Assembly: GCF_052114605.1 (NCBI RefSeq)
Contig: NZ_JBFRFB010000003.1
Span: forward strand, 1 to 64,000
Reading direction: 5' to 3'
From: Microvirga sp052114605
Lineage (GTDB): Bacteria; Pseudomonadota; Alphaproteobacteria; Rhizobiales; Beijerinckiaceae
DNA length: 64,000 nt
Made by a program: the position numbers and the translations under genes. The notes beneath the pieces were generated by a model that saw nothing but the letters and a program-made list of their open reading frames with translations, searched no databases and had not been told where the DNA came from. Positions 14,223 through 23,148 of the stretch are shown piece after piece. Positions within the stretch are counted from its first letter, which is position 1; each line of letters starts with the position of its first letter.

Positions 14223-14990
14223 TCATGCGCCGGTAGGCCGCTTGGCGATCAGGTCGCGCAGGGTCATGATGGTGGAGGCATCGGCCACGCCGTCCACGCG
14301 CTCCGGGCGAAAATGGCGCTGGAAGGCGGTGACCACCTTCTCCGTGTCCTCGTCGAATACACCGTTGATCTTGAGGCTGTAGCCGTACATGGCCAGCATC
14401 GCCTGCAAAGCTTCGATGGGCATGCCCTGATCGCCTCGCGAGAAGAAGCGGCCGTCGCTCATCGAGGCGGATGGCACCCAATGGCCGACTCCTGCTTGAT
14501 GCAGGCGTTTCCAGGGAAAGATCTCGCCGGGATCGACCTTGCGGCCGGGCGCTACATCCGAATGTCCGAGCACGCGGGTGGCGGGAATGCGCCAGCGGGT
14601 GGCGATATCCTTGGTGAGTGCCGCGACGCTCTCGATTTGGGCGTCGGGAAAGGGCGGAAGTCCGCCGGGATGGCCTGGATTGGCGATCTCGATCCCAATG
14701 GAGCAGGAATTGATGTCCGACTCGCCGTCCCAGGAGGAGGCGCCCGCATGCCAGGCGCGGCGTGATTCAGGCACGAGCTGCAGCACACGCCCGTCGCCGA
14801 AGACGAAATAATGGGCTGAAACCTGCGAGACCGGGTTGCACAGCCACATCAGGGCTTCGCCCTCATCGGGCATCCCCGTGTAGTGGAGGATCACCATGCT
14901 CGGGCGCTGCCCGTCCTTGCGTTCCCCATGATTGGGCGAAGGAAAGACTTTCGCGGCAGCGGGGCTCTCGGGGGACAGGGGCGCGCTCAT
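14223..14990 (-). CDS. N-acetylmuramoyl-L-alanine amidase with peptidoglycan-binding domain (AmiD-like)
   Basis: The 255-residue zinc amidase cuts the muramoyl-alanine bond in cell-wall fragments. The Amidase_2 fold shows zinc ligands in VILHYTGMP near residue 35 and in GHSDVAPGRKVDPG near 155, with an aromatic HAGASSWDG loop between them. A PG_binding_1 repeat occupies the last 75 residues (QGMPIEALQAMLAMYGY, GVFDEDTEKVVTAFQRHFRP). I see no signal peptide, so a cytoplasmic AmpD-like recycling role is possible, although the binding domain suggests AmiD. I chose the ATG at 14990 because AGGTG lies five bases upstream. The gene starts four bases after the J-protein stop. Confidence 0.85.
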   Translation of the reverse strand: MSAPLSPESPAAAKVFPSPNHGERKDGQRPSMVILHYTGMPDEGEALMWLCNPVSQVSAHYFVFGDGRVLQLVPESRRAWHAGASSWDGESDINSCSIGIEIANPGHPGGLPPFPDAQIESVAALTKDIATRWRIPATRVLGHSDVAPGRKVDPGEIFPWKRLHQAGVGHWVPSASMSDGRFFSRGDQGMPIEALQAMLAMYGYSLKINGVFDEDTEKVVTAFQRHFRPERVDGVADASTIMTLRDLIAKRPTGA

Positions 14991-14994
14991 GGTG

Positions 14995-15720
14995 TCACCT
15001 GAGGTTCCGCTCGGCGGCAATGCGCTCCCAGGCGGCATTGATGGTGGCCACGCGCTCGGTTGCGATCTTGATGGCCTCCGGCGGCAGGCCGCGGGCGATC
15101 TCCCTGTCAGGATGGTTCTCGGCCACGAGCTTGCGGTAATGCCGCTTCAACTCGTCATCGCCCATGCTGCGGTCGGCCTTGAGGATGAAGTAAGGATCGT
15201 CAGCACGGCTGACATGGCGCGCGGCGATGCGCTCGAAATCCGTCTCCGAGAACGAAAAGATCGTCGCCACGTCGCGCAGATAGGCATACTCGGCTTCGTG
15301 CACCGCCTCGTCGGCCTTGGCGATGTGGAACAGGCCGTCGATCACGTCCTCGAGAAGGGCAGGCTCATCCTTGAAGGCTTCGCCGATCTGCCGGGCATAG
15401 GCCTCGAAGCCGTCCGAGGTTTGCATGGCAAGCTCGAACAGGCGCTGGACCTTGCTGTGCTCGCCTTCCGGCACCTCGATGATCTGCTCGAAGGCCCTGA
15501 CTTCCACGTCGACTACGACGCCGTCGGCCTTTGCCATCTTCGCGGCCAGGGCCACGAGGCCCATGGTGAAAAGGACATCGCGCGGCGGCTTCCCGAACGG
15601 GGCGCCTTCACGATCAATGAGCATGTGTCCGGCAACGCCGCCCAGGAGAGCCCCAATCGGTCCTCCAAGCGCAAGGCCGAGGCCGGCGCCACCCAGCTTA
15701 CCCCAAATCGACTGAATCAT
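14995..15720 (-). CDS. DjlA-like membrane-anchored J-domain protein (TerB-DnaJ)
   Basis: The 241-residue co-chaperone resembles DjlA. A glycine-rich hydrophobic amino end (LGGAGLGLALGGPIGALLGGVAG) should anchor it in the inner membrane. A TerB-type helical domain follows at about 45-165. A carboxy-terminal J domain contains the HPD tripeptide in AENHPDREIARG, which stimulates DnaK ATPase. It is co-transcribed with the amidase (four-base gap), hinting at an envelope-related chaperone role. Confidence 0.85.
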   Translation of the reverse strand: MIQSIWGKLGGAGLGLALGGPIGALLGGVAGHMLIDREGAPFGKPPRDVLFTMGLVALAAKMAKADGVVVDVEVRAFEQIIEVPEGEHSKVQRLFELAMQTSDGFEAYARQIGEAFKDEPALLEDVIDGLFHIAKADEAVHEAEYAYLRDVATIFSFSETDFERIAARHVSRADDPYFILKADRSMGDDELKRHYRKLVAENHPDREIARGLPPEAIKIATERVATINAAWERIAAERNLR

Positions 15721-15770
15721 CTTGGTATCAGTGGTACGCTCAAGTCCTTAAAAAAGAAAAGGGTCCGGAT

Positions 15771-15804
15771 AAAAGAAAAGGGGCCGAGATGGTCTCGGCC
15801 CCTT
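15771..15804 (-). terminator. Intrinsic terminator of the glycine-zipper lipoprotein gene
   Basis: On the minus strand a 10-bp perfect stem, GGGGCCGAGA with TCTCGGCCCC (15780-15802), has a 3-base loop and is followed by TTTTCTTTTA. It lies 23 bases past the stop of the lipoprotein gene and separates it from the djlA-like gene. It is the clearest terminator in the window. Confidence 0.9.
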
Positions 15805-15826
15805 AAATTCAATGTGAGGATCGCAA

Positions 15827-16105
15827 TTAGCGGCAGTAAACGTTGCCGTACACGTCCTGATAGGTACCGTAAGGACATGCCGGGCCGCGCGGAGCCGTGC
15901 CGGCACCGACGATTGCACCACCCGCGCCACCGATTGCTGCACCGGCCAGGGCACCGCCCGCAGTCCCGGTTGCCGCGCCACCGATAGCAGCACCAGCAAG
16001 GCCGCCGATGGCAGCGCCGCCAACGGCACGCTCACCGGGAGTGTTGCAAGCTGCCATCGAGAGGGTGAGAGCACCCGCGGCAATCGCTGTAATGATCTTC
16101 TTCAT
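15827..16105 (-). CDS. Small glycine-zipper lipoprotein
   Basis: The 92-residue protein has a lipoprotein signal (MKKIITAIAAGALTLSMAAC, lipobox cysteine at residue 20). A run of alternating Gly/Ala segments (GGAAIGGLAGAAIGGA and further copies, about residues 29-67) forms glycine-zipper helices. A short tail carries two more cysteines. Similar proteins are outer-membrane or periplasmic and of unknown role, often grouped with the OmpA-linker or SmpA-like glycine-zipper families. It is a single gene with its own strong terminator. Confidence 0.8.
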   Translation of the reverse strand: MKKIITAIAAGALTLSMAACNTPGERAVGGAAIGGLAGAAIGGAATGTAGGALAGAAIGGAGGAIVGAGTAPRGPACPYGTYQDVYGNVYCR

Positions 16106-16396
16106 GGAGGCTTCCCTGTTTCTATCGGGCTGTAGGCTACCCAGCCCTACTTAGCTTGACCTTACGCTGTCGCCAACTCCCGGCCAAAGAAGAAGTTCCT
16201 TGTAGCCCATATAACCTGTCGAAAAATCTTGGACGGGTTTAGGCTAAAAATAACCAAAATTGCCTTATTTTCTGAGCAAATCACTGTGTAGTGACAGCAT
16301 TGATGGAACAAAGTTTCTACTTGCCTTGTCACATCTTCGCCTTATTTGGCAGTCACCGACCGCAACCCCGTAGCGGATGCCATCAGGAGTTCGATA

Positions 16397-17191
16397 ATGA
16401 CTTGGCAGCATTTTCTGAGGACCCTGATAGTTGCTCTCATCGGAGCTTCGGCCCTGGCTCTCGCTTCTCATGCGCGTGCGGAAAGTAATCTCATTTCTCC
16501 CCAGGAAGCTGAGGCCCTCGTGAAGGCGCAAGCCGAGGAAAAAGCGGCTTTCGAGGCGGAACTCGCGGCTCAGGAAGCCGAAATCGCCAAGGCGGATGAC
16601 GCCGAGAAAAAAGGCAAGTCCGCCAAGTCTGCTGATAAGACCAAGTCTACGGATAAGAAAAAGACGAAAGAGGCGGCTGCCGCCACAATCATCGCCCCTG
16701 AGGCTGCAAAGCCTGCGACTGAGGCCAAGGTGGTCGAGGAAAAAGCCGAGGAGACTGCATCGCTCCCTGCGGTTCAGAAACTCGCGATACCGCGCGGCAA
16801 AGCCGACGAGGCCCGCTCCGACGCCCTGAAGCCGATGATCGCGCAATATGCGGCCGAGCATGGAATTCCGTATGAGCTGGCCGATGCCGTGGTGCGTCTC
16901 GAGAGCCGTTACAATGCGGGTGCCCGAAACGGCCCGAATCTGGGCCTGACCCAAATCAACTTCCGCACGGCCCAATCCCTTGGTTACAAAGGCGATGCGG
17001 CTGGACTCTTCGATGCCGAGACCAATCTGCGCTATGGCCTGAAGTACCTTGCCCAGGCTTACAAGCTCGCCGGCGGCGATACTTGCGGCACGATCCTGCG
17101 CTATCAGTTCGGCCACCGCACCACCACCATGACCGGCGCTTCGCGTGTCTATTGCGCAAAGGTGAAAGTACTCACCGCCGCCGCCGAGTGA
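16397..17191 (+). CDS. Secreted lytic transglycosylase (SLT domain)
   Basis: The 264-residue protein should enter the periplasm through a signal peptide (residues 1-31, ending ASHARAES). It cleaves peptidoglycan glycan strands to give 1,6-anhydro ends. A long low-complexity Lys/Ala/Glu stretch (about 35-125) is followed by the SLT fold, with the catalytic glutamate in VVRLESRYN and the conserved GLTQINFRTAQSLGY and NLRYGLKYLAQAY. I chose the ATG at 16397 because AGGAG lies seven bases upstream. An ATG at 16346 lacks one and would bury the signal peptide. The gene is monocistronic and its end abuts the rnpB promoter. Confidence 0.88.
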   Translation: MTWQHFLRTLIVALIGASALALASHARAESNLISPQEAEALVKAQAEEKAAFEAELAAQEAEIAKADDAEKKGKSAKSADKTKSTDKKKTKEAAAATIIAPEAAKPATEAKVVEEKAEETASLPAVQKLAIPRGKADEARSDALKPMIAQYAAEHGIPYELADAVVRLESRYNAGARNGPNLGLTQINFRTAQSLGYKGDAAGLFDAETNLRYGLKYLAQAYKLAGGDTCGTILRYQFGHRTTTMTGASRVYCAKVKVLTAAAE

Positions 17192-17201
17192 ACGGACGGC
17201 C

Positions 17202-17230
17202 TTGACGCGGACCCGTCTTTCGCACCACAT
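17202..17230 (+). promoter_or_regulatory. Putative promoter of rnpB
   Basis: TTGACG (17202-17207) and CCACAT (17225-17230) are separated by 17 bases, and the -10 lies seven bases before the predicted RNase P RNA 5' end. The -35 is close to the alphaproteobacterial sigma-70 consensus. The -10 is a weaker match. Confidence 0.45.
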
Positions 17231-17237
17231 CCCATCC

Positions 17238-17663
<426 letters not shown>

Positions 17664-17695
17664 CCCATCTTTCCACAGGCATGAAATCTGCGTCA

Positions 17696-17721
17696 AAGCG
17701 GCCCAAACCTTTGGGCTGCTT
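17696..17721 (+). terminator. Possible rnpB terminator hairpin
   Basis: A stem of up to 12 pairs, with GCCCAAA (17701-17707) against TTTGGGC (17710-17716) and flanks AAGCG/TGCTT, starts about 33 bases after rnpB. The stem is strong, but no proper T-run follows, so termination is uncertain. Confidence 0.4.
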
Positions 17722-17792
17722 ACGATTCATTAACCCTAAATGCGTCTGATGGGAGATGCGGGCCAGAATGTCCGCGTCCCAGTTCCGTTCCG

Positions 17793-17831
17793 TTGACGCC
17801 CATATTATCCCATGTTATCCCAAATCATCCC
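17793..17831 (+). promoter_or_regulatory. MraZ box array overlapping the mraZ promoter
   Basis: Read on the minus strand, GGGAT occurs three times (17827-17831, 17817-17821, 17807-17811), followed by GGGCG (17797-17801), at an exact 10-base period. MraZ binds arrays of TGGGN-type repeats spaced this way and represses its own operon. A -35-like TTGACG (17793-17798), with TATCCC 17 bases later, lies inside the array, so bound MraZ would block polymerase. Confidence 0.75.
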
Positions 17832-17977
17832 GTCGACGGTGTTCTCCGAAGGGGACGTTAAGCGCTCAGACTGCGCTGACATCTCACCTCGGACAGTAGC
17901 GTTTTCGCCGACAACGGGTGGCAGGTCTGTATGGCCTGTCGGGGGGCTGACTATCGGGAGCTTGCGAGCTGCGGCCA

Positions 17978-18475
17978 ATGAACCGCTTCGTTTCCAATTT
18001 CACCAACAAGTTGGATTCGAAGGGTCGCGTCTCGATCCCCGCATCCTTCCGGGCCGTATTGGCCAGGGATGGATTCGAGGGTCTCTACGTTCATCCCGCG
18101 CTCGACGCGCAGGCCTTGGACGCAGGTGGCAACACGCTTCTGAACGAGATCGATGCGTTCTTGTCGACGCTGTCGCCCTATTCGGACGAACGGGATCAGC
18201 TGTCGACCGCGTTGTTCGGTACCAGCGAAATTCTGAAAGTCGATCCGGAGGGGCGTGTCATCCTGACGGACTCAGTGAAAGTACATGCCGGGATTGGCGA
18301 TACGGTGACGTTCGTCGGACTCGGTCACAAGTTCCAGATTTGGGAGCCGGAGCGTTTCCGTGCGCACTTGGAGGAGGCGCGCACGAAGGTCAGGGACCTG
18401 AAGAAATCTCTCGGAAACCGGATCGTGGAGCCGCGTATGATACAGAACACCTCACCAGGAGTGCGGGAGCAATGA
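17978..18475 (+). CDS. mraZ: Transcriptional regulator MraZ
   Basis: The 165-residue protein has two AbrB-like SpoVT swapped-hairpin domains, with the paired signatures LDSKGRVSIPASFR (about 11-24) and VDPEGRVILTDSV (about 88-100). MraZ forms large rings and binds the repeat array upstream, controlling the division and cell-wall cluster. It is the first gene of that cluster. Its stop overlaps the start region of rsmH. The family is usually about 145-165 residues, so this is full length. Confidence 0.95.
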   Translation: MNRFVSNFTNKLDSKGRVSIPASFRAVLARDGFEGLYVHPALDAQALDAGGNTLLNEIDAFLSTLSPYSDERDQLSTALFGTSEILKVDPEGRVILTDSVKVHAGIGDTVTFVGLGHKFQIWEPERFRAHLEEARTKVRDLKKSLGNRIVEPRMIQNTSPGVREQ

Positions 18476-19521
18476 TGGGACGCGGCGACGGCCCAGGAGC
18501 CGGAGCCGCTGGCGGACCGACCCGTCACGTTCCTGTGCTTCTGGCGGAGGTGTGCGATGCGCTCGATGTGAAGAGCGGTGGCATCTTCATTGATGGCACC
18601 TTCGGCGCGGGCGGATATACGCGTGCCGTTCTCGATGCTCATCCCCAGAACAAAGTGATTGCCATCGATCGCGATCCTGATGCGATTGCGAGCGGCGCAT
18701 CGCTCACGGCGAAATTCAAGAAACGCCTGATGCTCGTGCCGGGACGCTTCGGCGATCTCGATGAGCTTGCGCGCGAGCAAGGCTTCGAGAGCGTCGATGG
18801 TGTCGTTCTCGATATCGGTGTGTCCTCCATGCAGCTCGACCAGGCCGAGCGCGGATTTTCGTTCCGCAATGATGGTCCGCTCGACATGCGCATGGAACAG
18901 AACGGACCCAGCGCCGCCGATCTCATCAATGAATCGTCCGAGGCCGAACTCGCGGATATCTTCTACCATTACGGCGAGGAGCGCCGCGCCCGCGCGGTTG
19001 CGCGCGCCGTCATCGAGATGCGCCGCCGCGAGCCTTTCGCGACGACGCGTCAGCTGGCCGATCTCGTGGCATCGCTTATCCGCCAGGAGCCGGGTGGCAT
19101 TCATCCGGCAACGCGCGTATTCCAGGGCTTGCGAATCGCCGTCAACGACGAGCTGGGCGAATTGGTGCGCGCGCTGCATGCGGCCGAGCGCATTCTGAAG
19201 CCCGGTGGACGCCTCGTCGTCGTGACATTCCATTCGCTCGAAGACCGGATCGTGAAGCAGTTCTTCGCCGCCCGCACGGGACGCACACCAAGCGGTTCGC
19301 GTCACATGCCGATGCAGGCTGTTGCAGAGTCGACATTCGACGCGATCACACGTGGACCTGTCGGGCCGAGCGAGCAGGAGATGGCGCGCAATCCGCGTGC
19401 CCGTTCCGCAAAGCTGCGGGCAGGCGCGCGCACCGAGACGCCGGCACAGGAACCGCTGAGCGCCATCACCATGTTGGCCGAACTGCCGCAAACGGCGGAG
19501 AAGAGGGGAGGGCGGCGATGA
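18472..19521 (+). CDS. rsmH: 16S rRNA (cytosine-1402-N4)-methyltransferase
   Basis: The 349-residue SAM-dependent enzyme methylates C1402 in the ribosomal decoding centre. It shows HVPVLLAEVCDAL at the amino end, the SAM motif FIDGTFGAGGYTRAVL, and the DIGVSSMQLDQAERGFSF signature. Two adjacent ATGs (18472 and 18475) are possible. The second has GGGAG five bases upstream and may be the true one. Both overlap the mraZ stop. The gene ends in an ATGA overlap with ftsL. Confidence 0.95.
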   Translation: MMGRGDGPGAGAAGGPTRHVPVLLAEVCDALDVKSGGIFIDGTFGAGGYTRAVLDAHPQNKVIAIDRDPDAIASGASLTAKFKKRLMLVPGRFGDLDELAREQGFESVDGVVLDIGVSSMQLDQAERGFSFRNDGPLDMRMEQNGPSAADLINESSEAELADIFYHYGEERRARAVARAVIEMRRREPFATTRQLADLVASLIRQEPGGIHPATRVFQGLRIAVNDELGELVRALHAAERILKPGGRLVVVTFHSLEDRIVKQFFAARTGRTPSGSRHMPMQAVAESTFDAITRGPVGPSEQEMARNPRARSAKLRAGARTETPAQEPLSAITMLAELPQTAEKRGGRR

Positions 19522-19913
19522 GCAAGCTGCTCCACATCGTAGCGATTTCCGCGCTTATCGGATCGGCGGGCTATGCCTATTCCATCAAGTACGACACGCT
19601 GTTCTATTCCGAACAGGTAGCGAAGCTGAAGTCGAAGGCGCAGCGCGAGCGCGAAGCCATCGCCGTGCTGCAGGCGGAATGGCAATATCTCGACCGTCCT
19701 GACCGCCTTCAGGCAGCCGCCGACCAGCATCTCGACCTTCAGGCGCTGAAGATTCAGCAGCTTGCCCGTCTCTCCGATCTGCCGAACCGGCCTGATCGCG
19801 GCGACGAGATCGGTCGCAAGCTCGAAGCGCTTGGCCTGTTTGAACCGACGGCGACGCCGAAGGACAGGACCAGCGTTGCGCAAACTCCCTCGACCCAAAC
19901 TCCAAGACGGTAA
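19518..19913 (+). CDS. ftsL: Cell division protein FtsL-like
   Basis: This 131-residue bitopic protein has one membrane segment near residues 4-22 (LLHIVAISALIGSAGYAYS) and a periplasmic heptad-rich helix (about 28-75, EQVAKLKSKAQREREAIAVLQ). The tail is low-complexity. FtsL joins FtsQ/FtsB and activates FtsWI. Sequence conservation is poor in this family, so the assignment depends on topology and on its place between rsmH and ftsI, where ftsL always sits. It overlaps rsmH by four bases. Confidence 0.88.
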   Translation: MSKLLHIVAISALIGSAGYAYSIKYDTLFYSEQVAKLKSKAQREREAIAVLQAEWQYLDRPDRLQAAADQHLDLQALKIQQLARLSDLPNRPDRGDEIGRKLEALGLFEPTATPKDRTSVAQTPSTQTPRR

Positions 19914-19918
19914 CGCCC

Positions 19919-21685
19919 GTGTTGCAAGAGCATCATATCGAACCGCAGGGTAAAAGCCTTCTTCAGAAGCGGGGCATCCTTTCGCATGCCCGCGAGCTGT
20001 TTCGGTTGCGTCTCGACAAGAGCACGTCTCGCGTCGGGCTTGCAGCCTTCTGCTTCGTAGGACTTTTCACCGTGATCGGCGGACGCCTCGTGCATCTGGC
20101 GCTCACGAGCGAGAACACGAGCGAAGTGCGCCGTGCCGCATCCTCCGAAATTTCGGCTGCACGCCCGGACATCATCGACCGCAACGGCGAGGTCCTGGCG
20201 ACCGACGTGAAGATGGTCTCCGTTTTCGCGGAACCGCGCAACATCATCGATAAGGACGAAGCGGTGGAACTGCTCACCGCCGTCCTGCCCGATCTCGACG
20301 CCACGGACCTGCGCAACAAGCTCGGCACCAAGAAGGGCTTCGTGTGGGTCAAGCGCGAGATCACACCGCGCCAGCAGGCGGAAGTGCATCGCCTCGGCAT
20401 TCCCGGTGTCGGCTTCCTGCCCGAGAACAAGCGCGTCTATCCGAATGCGGAAGCCGCCGCCCACGTGCTCGGTTTCGCCAACGTGGACAATGTGGGTATC
20501 GCCGGTATCGAGAAATACATCGATAGCATGGGTCTGCAGGATCTCAACGGCGCAGGCTTCAACATTTCCGCAGCCGACCTCAAGCCCATTCAGCTCTCCA
20601 TTGACCTGCGTGTACAGCATGCGCTTCGCGATGAGCTTGCGAAGGGCATGGCCAAGTTCAAGGCCAAGGCCACGGCGGGCGCGATCCTTGATGTGAACAC
20701 GGGCGAGCTCATTGCGCTCGTGTCTCTGCCCGATTATGACCCCAACAACCCGGTCGATGCGCTGAAAGACGATAATATCAACCGCATCAATGTCGGCGTT
20801 TTCGAGATGGGATCGACCTTCAAGGCCCTCACGGTGGCCATGGCGCTCGATTCCGGCAAGTACAACATCAACTCTACTTTCGATGCGCGCTCGGGCCTGC
20901 GCTACGGCCGCTTCACCATTGGCGATTATCACCCGACGCGGCGTGTTCTCACGACGCCGGAAGTTTTCGTGCACTCTTCCAACATTGGCACGGCGCGCAT
21001 GGGTCTCGGCATCGGCGTGGAAGGTCACAAGGCCTTCCTGCGTAAGATGGGCCAGCTCACGCGCCTCGAGACGGAACTGCCCGAGAATGCAGCGCCCATA
21101 GTTCCGCCGCGCTGGGGTGAACTCAACACCATGACCATCGCCTTCGGCCACGGCCTCGCCGTCGCGCCGCTTCAGGCGCTGATGGCAGTGGGCTCGCTTG
21201 TCAATGGCGGTGTGATGATCAAGCCGACTTTCCTGAAGCGCGATGAGGCGGAAGCCCGCAAGAATGCGATGCAGGTGCTCAAGCCCGAGACCAGCGAGGC
21301 GATGCGCTATGTCATGCGTCTGAATGCGACGCACCCGGACGGCTCCGCTTCCAACGCGGCGATTGCCGGCTTCTTCGTGGGCGGCAAGACCGGCACGGCG
21401 GAAAAGGTCATCAACGGCCGCTACGCCAAGAACAAGAACTTCACGACCTTCACGGCGGTCCTGCCTTCCGACAAGCCGAAATACGTGTTCCTGACCATCA
21501 TGGATGAGCCGCAGGCAGTCGAGGGCACCTATGGCTTCTCGACCGCAGGCTGGAATGCTGCGCCGACGACAGGCAATATTATCGAGCGCGTCGCGCCGCT
21601 TCTCGGCGTGCCTCCACGCTTCGAAGCCCCGACGCAGCCGTTCCCGCTGATGTCGCGCCTCGGCGCATGGGGCAGCAAGCCATGA
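19919..21685 (+). CDS. ftsI: Septal peptidoglycan transpeptidase FtsI (PBP3)
   Basis: The 588-residue class B penicillin-binding protein crosslinks septal peptidoglycan. It has a cytoplasmic start, a membrane anchor near 40-60 (LAAFCFVGLFTVIGGRLVHL), a pedestal domain, and a transpeptidase domain with S299-T-F-K, S353-S-N and K490-T-G. The start is GTG five bases after ftsL. Its end overlaps the first codon of murE. All catalytic motifs are intact. Confidence 0.96.
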   Translation: MLQEHHIEPQGKSLLQKRGILSHARELFRLRLDKSTSRVGLAAFCFVGLFTVIGGRLVHLALTSENTSEVRRAASSEISAARPDIIDRNGEVLATDVKMVSVFAEPRNIIDKDEAVELLTAVLPDLDATDLRNKLGTKKGFVWVKREITPRQQAEVHRLGIPGVGFLPENKRVYPNAEAAAHVLGFANVDNVGIAGIEKYIDSMGLQDLNGAGFNISAADLKPIQLSIDLRVQHALRDELAKGMAKFKAKATAGAILDVNTGELIALVSLPDYDPNNPVDALKDDNINRINVGVFEMGSTFKALTVAMALDSGKYNINSTFDARSGLRYGRFTIGDYHPTRRVLTTPEVFVHSSNIGTARMGLGIGVEGHKAFLRKMGQLTRLETELPENAAPIVPPRWGELNTMTIAFGHGLAVAPLQALMAVGSLVNGGVMIKPTFLKRDEAEARKNAMQVLKPETSEAMRYVMRLNATHPDGSASNAAIAGFFVGGKTGTAEKVINGRYAKNKNFTTFTAVLPSDKPKYVFLTIMDEPQAVEGTYGFSTAGWNAAPTTGNIIERVAPLLGVPPRFEAPTQPFPLMSRLGAWGSKP

Positions 21686-23148
21686 TGAAAACCATGAAGC
21701 TCGGAGATCTGCTCAATGAGGCGCAAGCGAATCCGCAGGCGTCTCTCTCCATTTCCAAGCTCGCCTCAGATAGCCGCAAAATTGAGCACGGTACGGTCTT
21801 CTTTGCTGTGCCCGGTACGAAGGTGGACGGCATGAGCTTCGTGCCGCAGGCTGTGGCAGCCGGTGCCACGGTCATTGTGGGAGAAGGGGAGCGTCCGTCC
21901 GATCTTGCCGCGAACGTGGCCTATATTCGCGTCGGCGATGTGCGGCAGTCTCTTTCCCTGGCAGCGGCGCGCTTCTATTCGCGCCAACCGGAGAAGACGG
22001 TTGCCGTCACCGGCACCAGTGGCAAAAGTTCCGTGGCGGATTTCACGCGTCAGCTCTTCGCTCATCTCGGTCACAAATCGGCAAGCCTCGGCACGCTCGG
22101 CGTCATCACATCGGATGGCGCAGCTTATGGCTCGTTGACAACGCCCGATCCAATTTCTTTGCATAAAACTCTTGATCGCCTTGCCGGCGACGGTGTCACG
22201 CGCCTTGCGATGGAAGCCTCGTCCCACGGCATCGATCAGAGGCGGCTTGACGGCGTATCCTTAAGCGCCGCAGGCTTCACCAATCTCGGTCGCGATCATC
22301 TCGACTACCACAATACCACGGAAGCTTATGCCGCTGCGAAGCTGCGCTTGTTCGATACGCTTCTGCCGGGCGATGCGCCTGCGATCATCAATGCCGATGG
22401 GCCCTATGCGGATGTGTTCCTGCACGGCGTGGAAGGCCGTGGCCTGCCGCTCATCACCACAGGCAGCATGGGCGAGACGCTGCGCCTCGTCGACGTGAAG
22501 CCGGAGGGTTTCTCTCAGGCGCTGACTATAGAAGCCTTCGGGAAAACTTTCCGGACCACGTTGCCGCTTCTCGGTGCGTTCCAGGTCGAGAACGCGCTCG
22601 TTGCCGCAGGCCTCGTTCTTGCCGTCGAAGGCGAGGAGAAACTCGCTGCGATCCTCGATGGTTTCAGGAATCTCAAAGGCGTCTCCGGCCGCCTGGAGCA
22701 GGTGGGCGAGGTCTATGGTGCCATCTGCATCGTCGATTACGCGCATAAGCCCGACGCCCTGGCCCATGTGCTCGATGCCTTGCGTCCCTTCGCCAAGGGC
22801 AAACTCGTCTGCATCGTCGGTTGCGGCGGGGATCGAGACAAAGGCAAGCGTCCGCTCATGGGCCGCATCGCCGTCGAGAAGGCGGATGGAGTCATCGTCA
22901 CGGACGATAATCCTCGCTCGGAAGATCCATCGGCAATCCGCGCCGAGGTCATGCAGGGCGCCGTGGGTGCCCGCGAGATCGGCGACCGGTCGCTCGCCAT
23001 CCGCACGGCTGTGAAAGAGCTTCGGAAGGGCGATATTCTGGTTGTGGCCGGTAAAGGTCATGAAACGGGCCAAATCATCGGCGACCGGACCCTGCCGTTC
23101 TCGGATCACGACGAAGTCCGGGCGGCGATTGCGGAGAGGCAGGGATGA
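21682..23148 (+). CDS. murE: UDP-MurNAc-L-Ala-D-Glu:meso-diaminopimelate ligase
   Basis: The 488-residue cytoplasmic Mur ligase adds the third stem residue. The ATP loop is TGTSGKSSVADF near residue 110. The DNPRSEDP motif, which selects meso-diaminopimelate, lies near residue 412, so the wall is of the usual Gram-negative A1-gamma type. I chose the ATG at 21682, forming ATGA with the ftsI stop. An in-frame ATG at 21667 would add five residues. Confidence 0.95.
   Translation: MMKTMKLGDLLNEAQANPQASLSISKLASDSRKIEHGTVFFAVPGTKVDGMSFVPQAVAAGATVIVGEGERPSDLAANVAYIRVGDVRQSLSLAAARFYSRQPEKTVAVTGTSGKSSVADFTRQLFAHLGHKSASLGTLGVITSDGAAYGSLTTPDPISLHKTLDRLAGDGVTRLAMEASSHGIDQRRLDGVSLSAAGFTNLGRDHLDYHNTTEAYAAAKLRLFDTLLPGDAPAIINADGPYADVFLHGVEGRGLPLITTGSMGETLRLVDVKPEGFSQALTIEAFGKTFRTTLPLLGAFQVENALVAAGLVLAVEGEEKLAAILDGFRNLKGVSGRLEQVGEVYGAICIVDYAHKPDALAHVLDALRPFAKGKLVCIVGCGGDRDKGKRPLMGRIAVEKADGVIVTDDNPRSEDPSAIRAEVMQGAVGAREIGDRSLAIRTAVKELRKGDILVVAGKGHETGQIIGDRTLPFSDHDEVRAAIAERQG

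Larger units (their letters stand above)
17664..17977 (+). promoter_or_regulatory. mraZ upstream region
   Basis: This 314-base stretch between rnpB and mraZ holds the hairpin at 17696-17721, the MraZ box array and promoter at 17793-17831, and then about 145 bases of apparent 5' leader. A frame open through it (17812 onward) is continuous with rsmH but is a shadow of mraZ. I see no separate gene. Confidence 0.6.

Noticed and set aside
17726..17745. CtrA-like half-site TTAACCC upstream of mraZ
   Set aside because: The second TTAA is missing at the required spacing.
17812..18471. Amino-terminal extension of rsmH
   Set aside because: The frame is open but overlaps mraZ entirely. RsmH homology begins near 18472.
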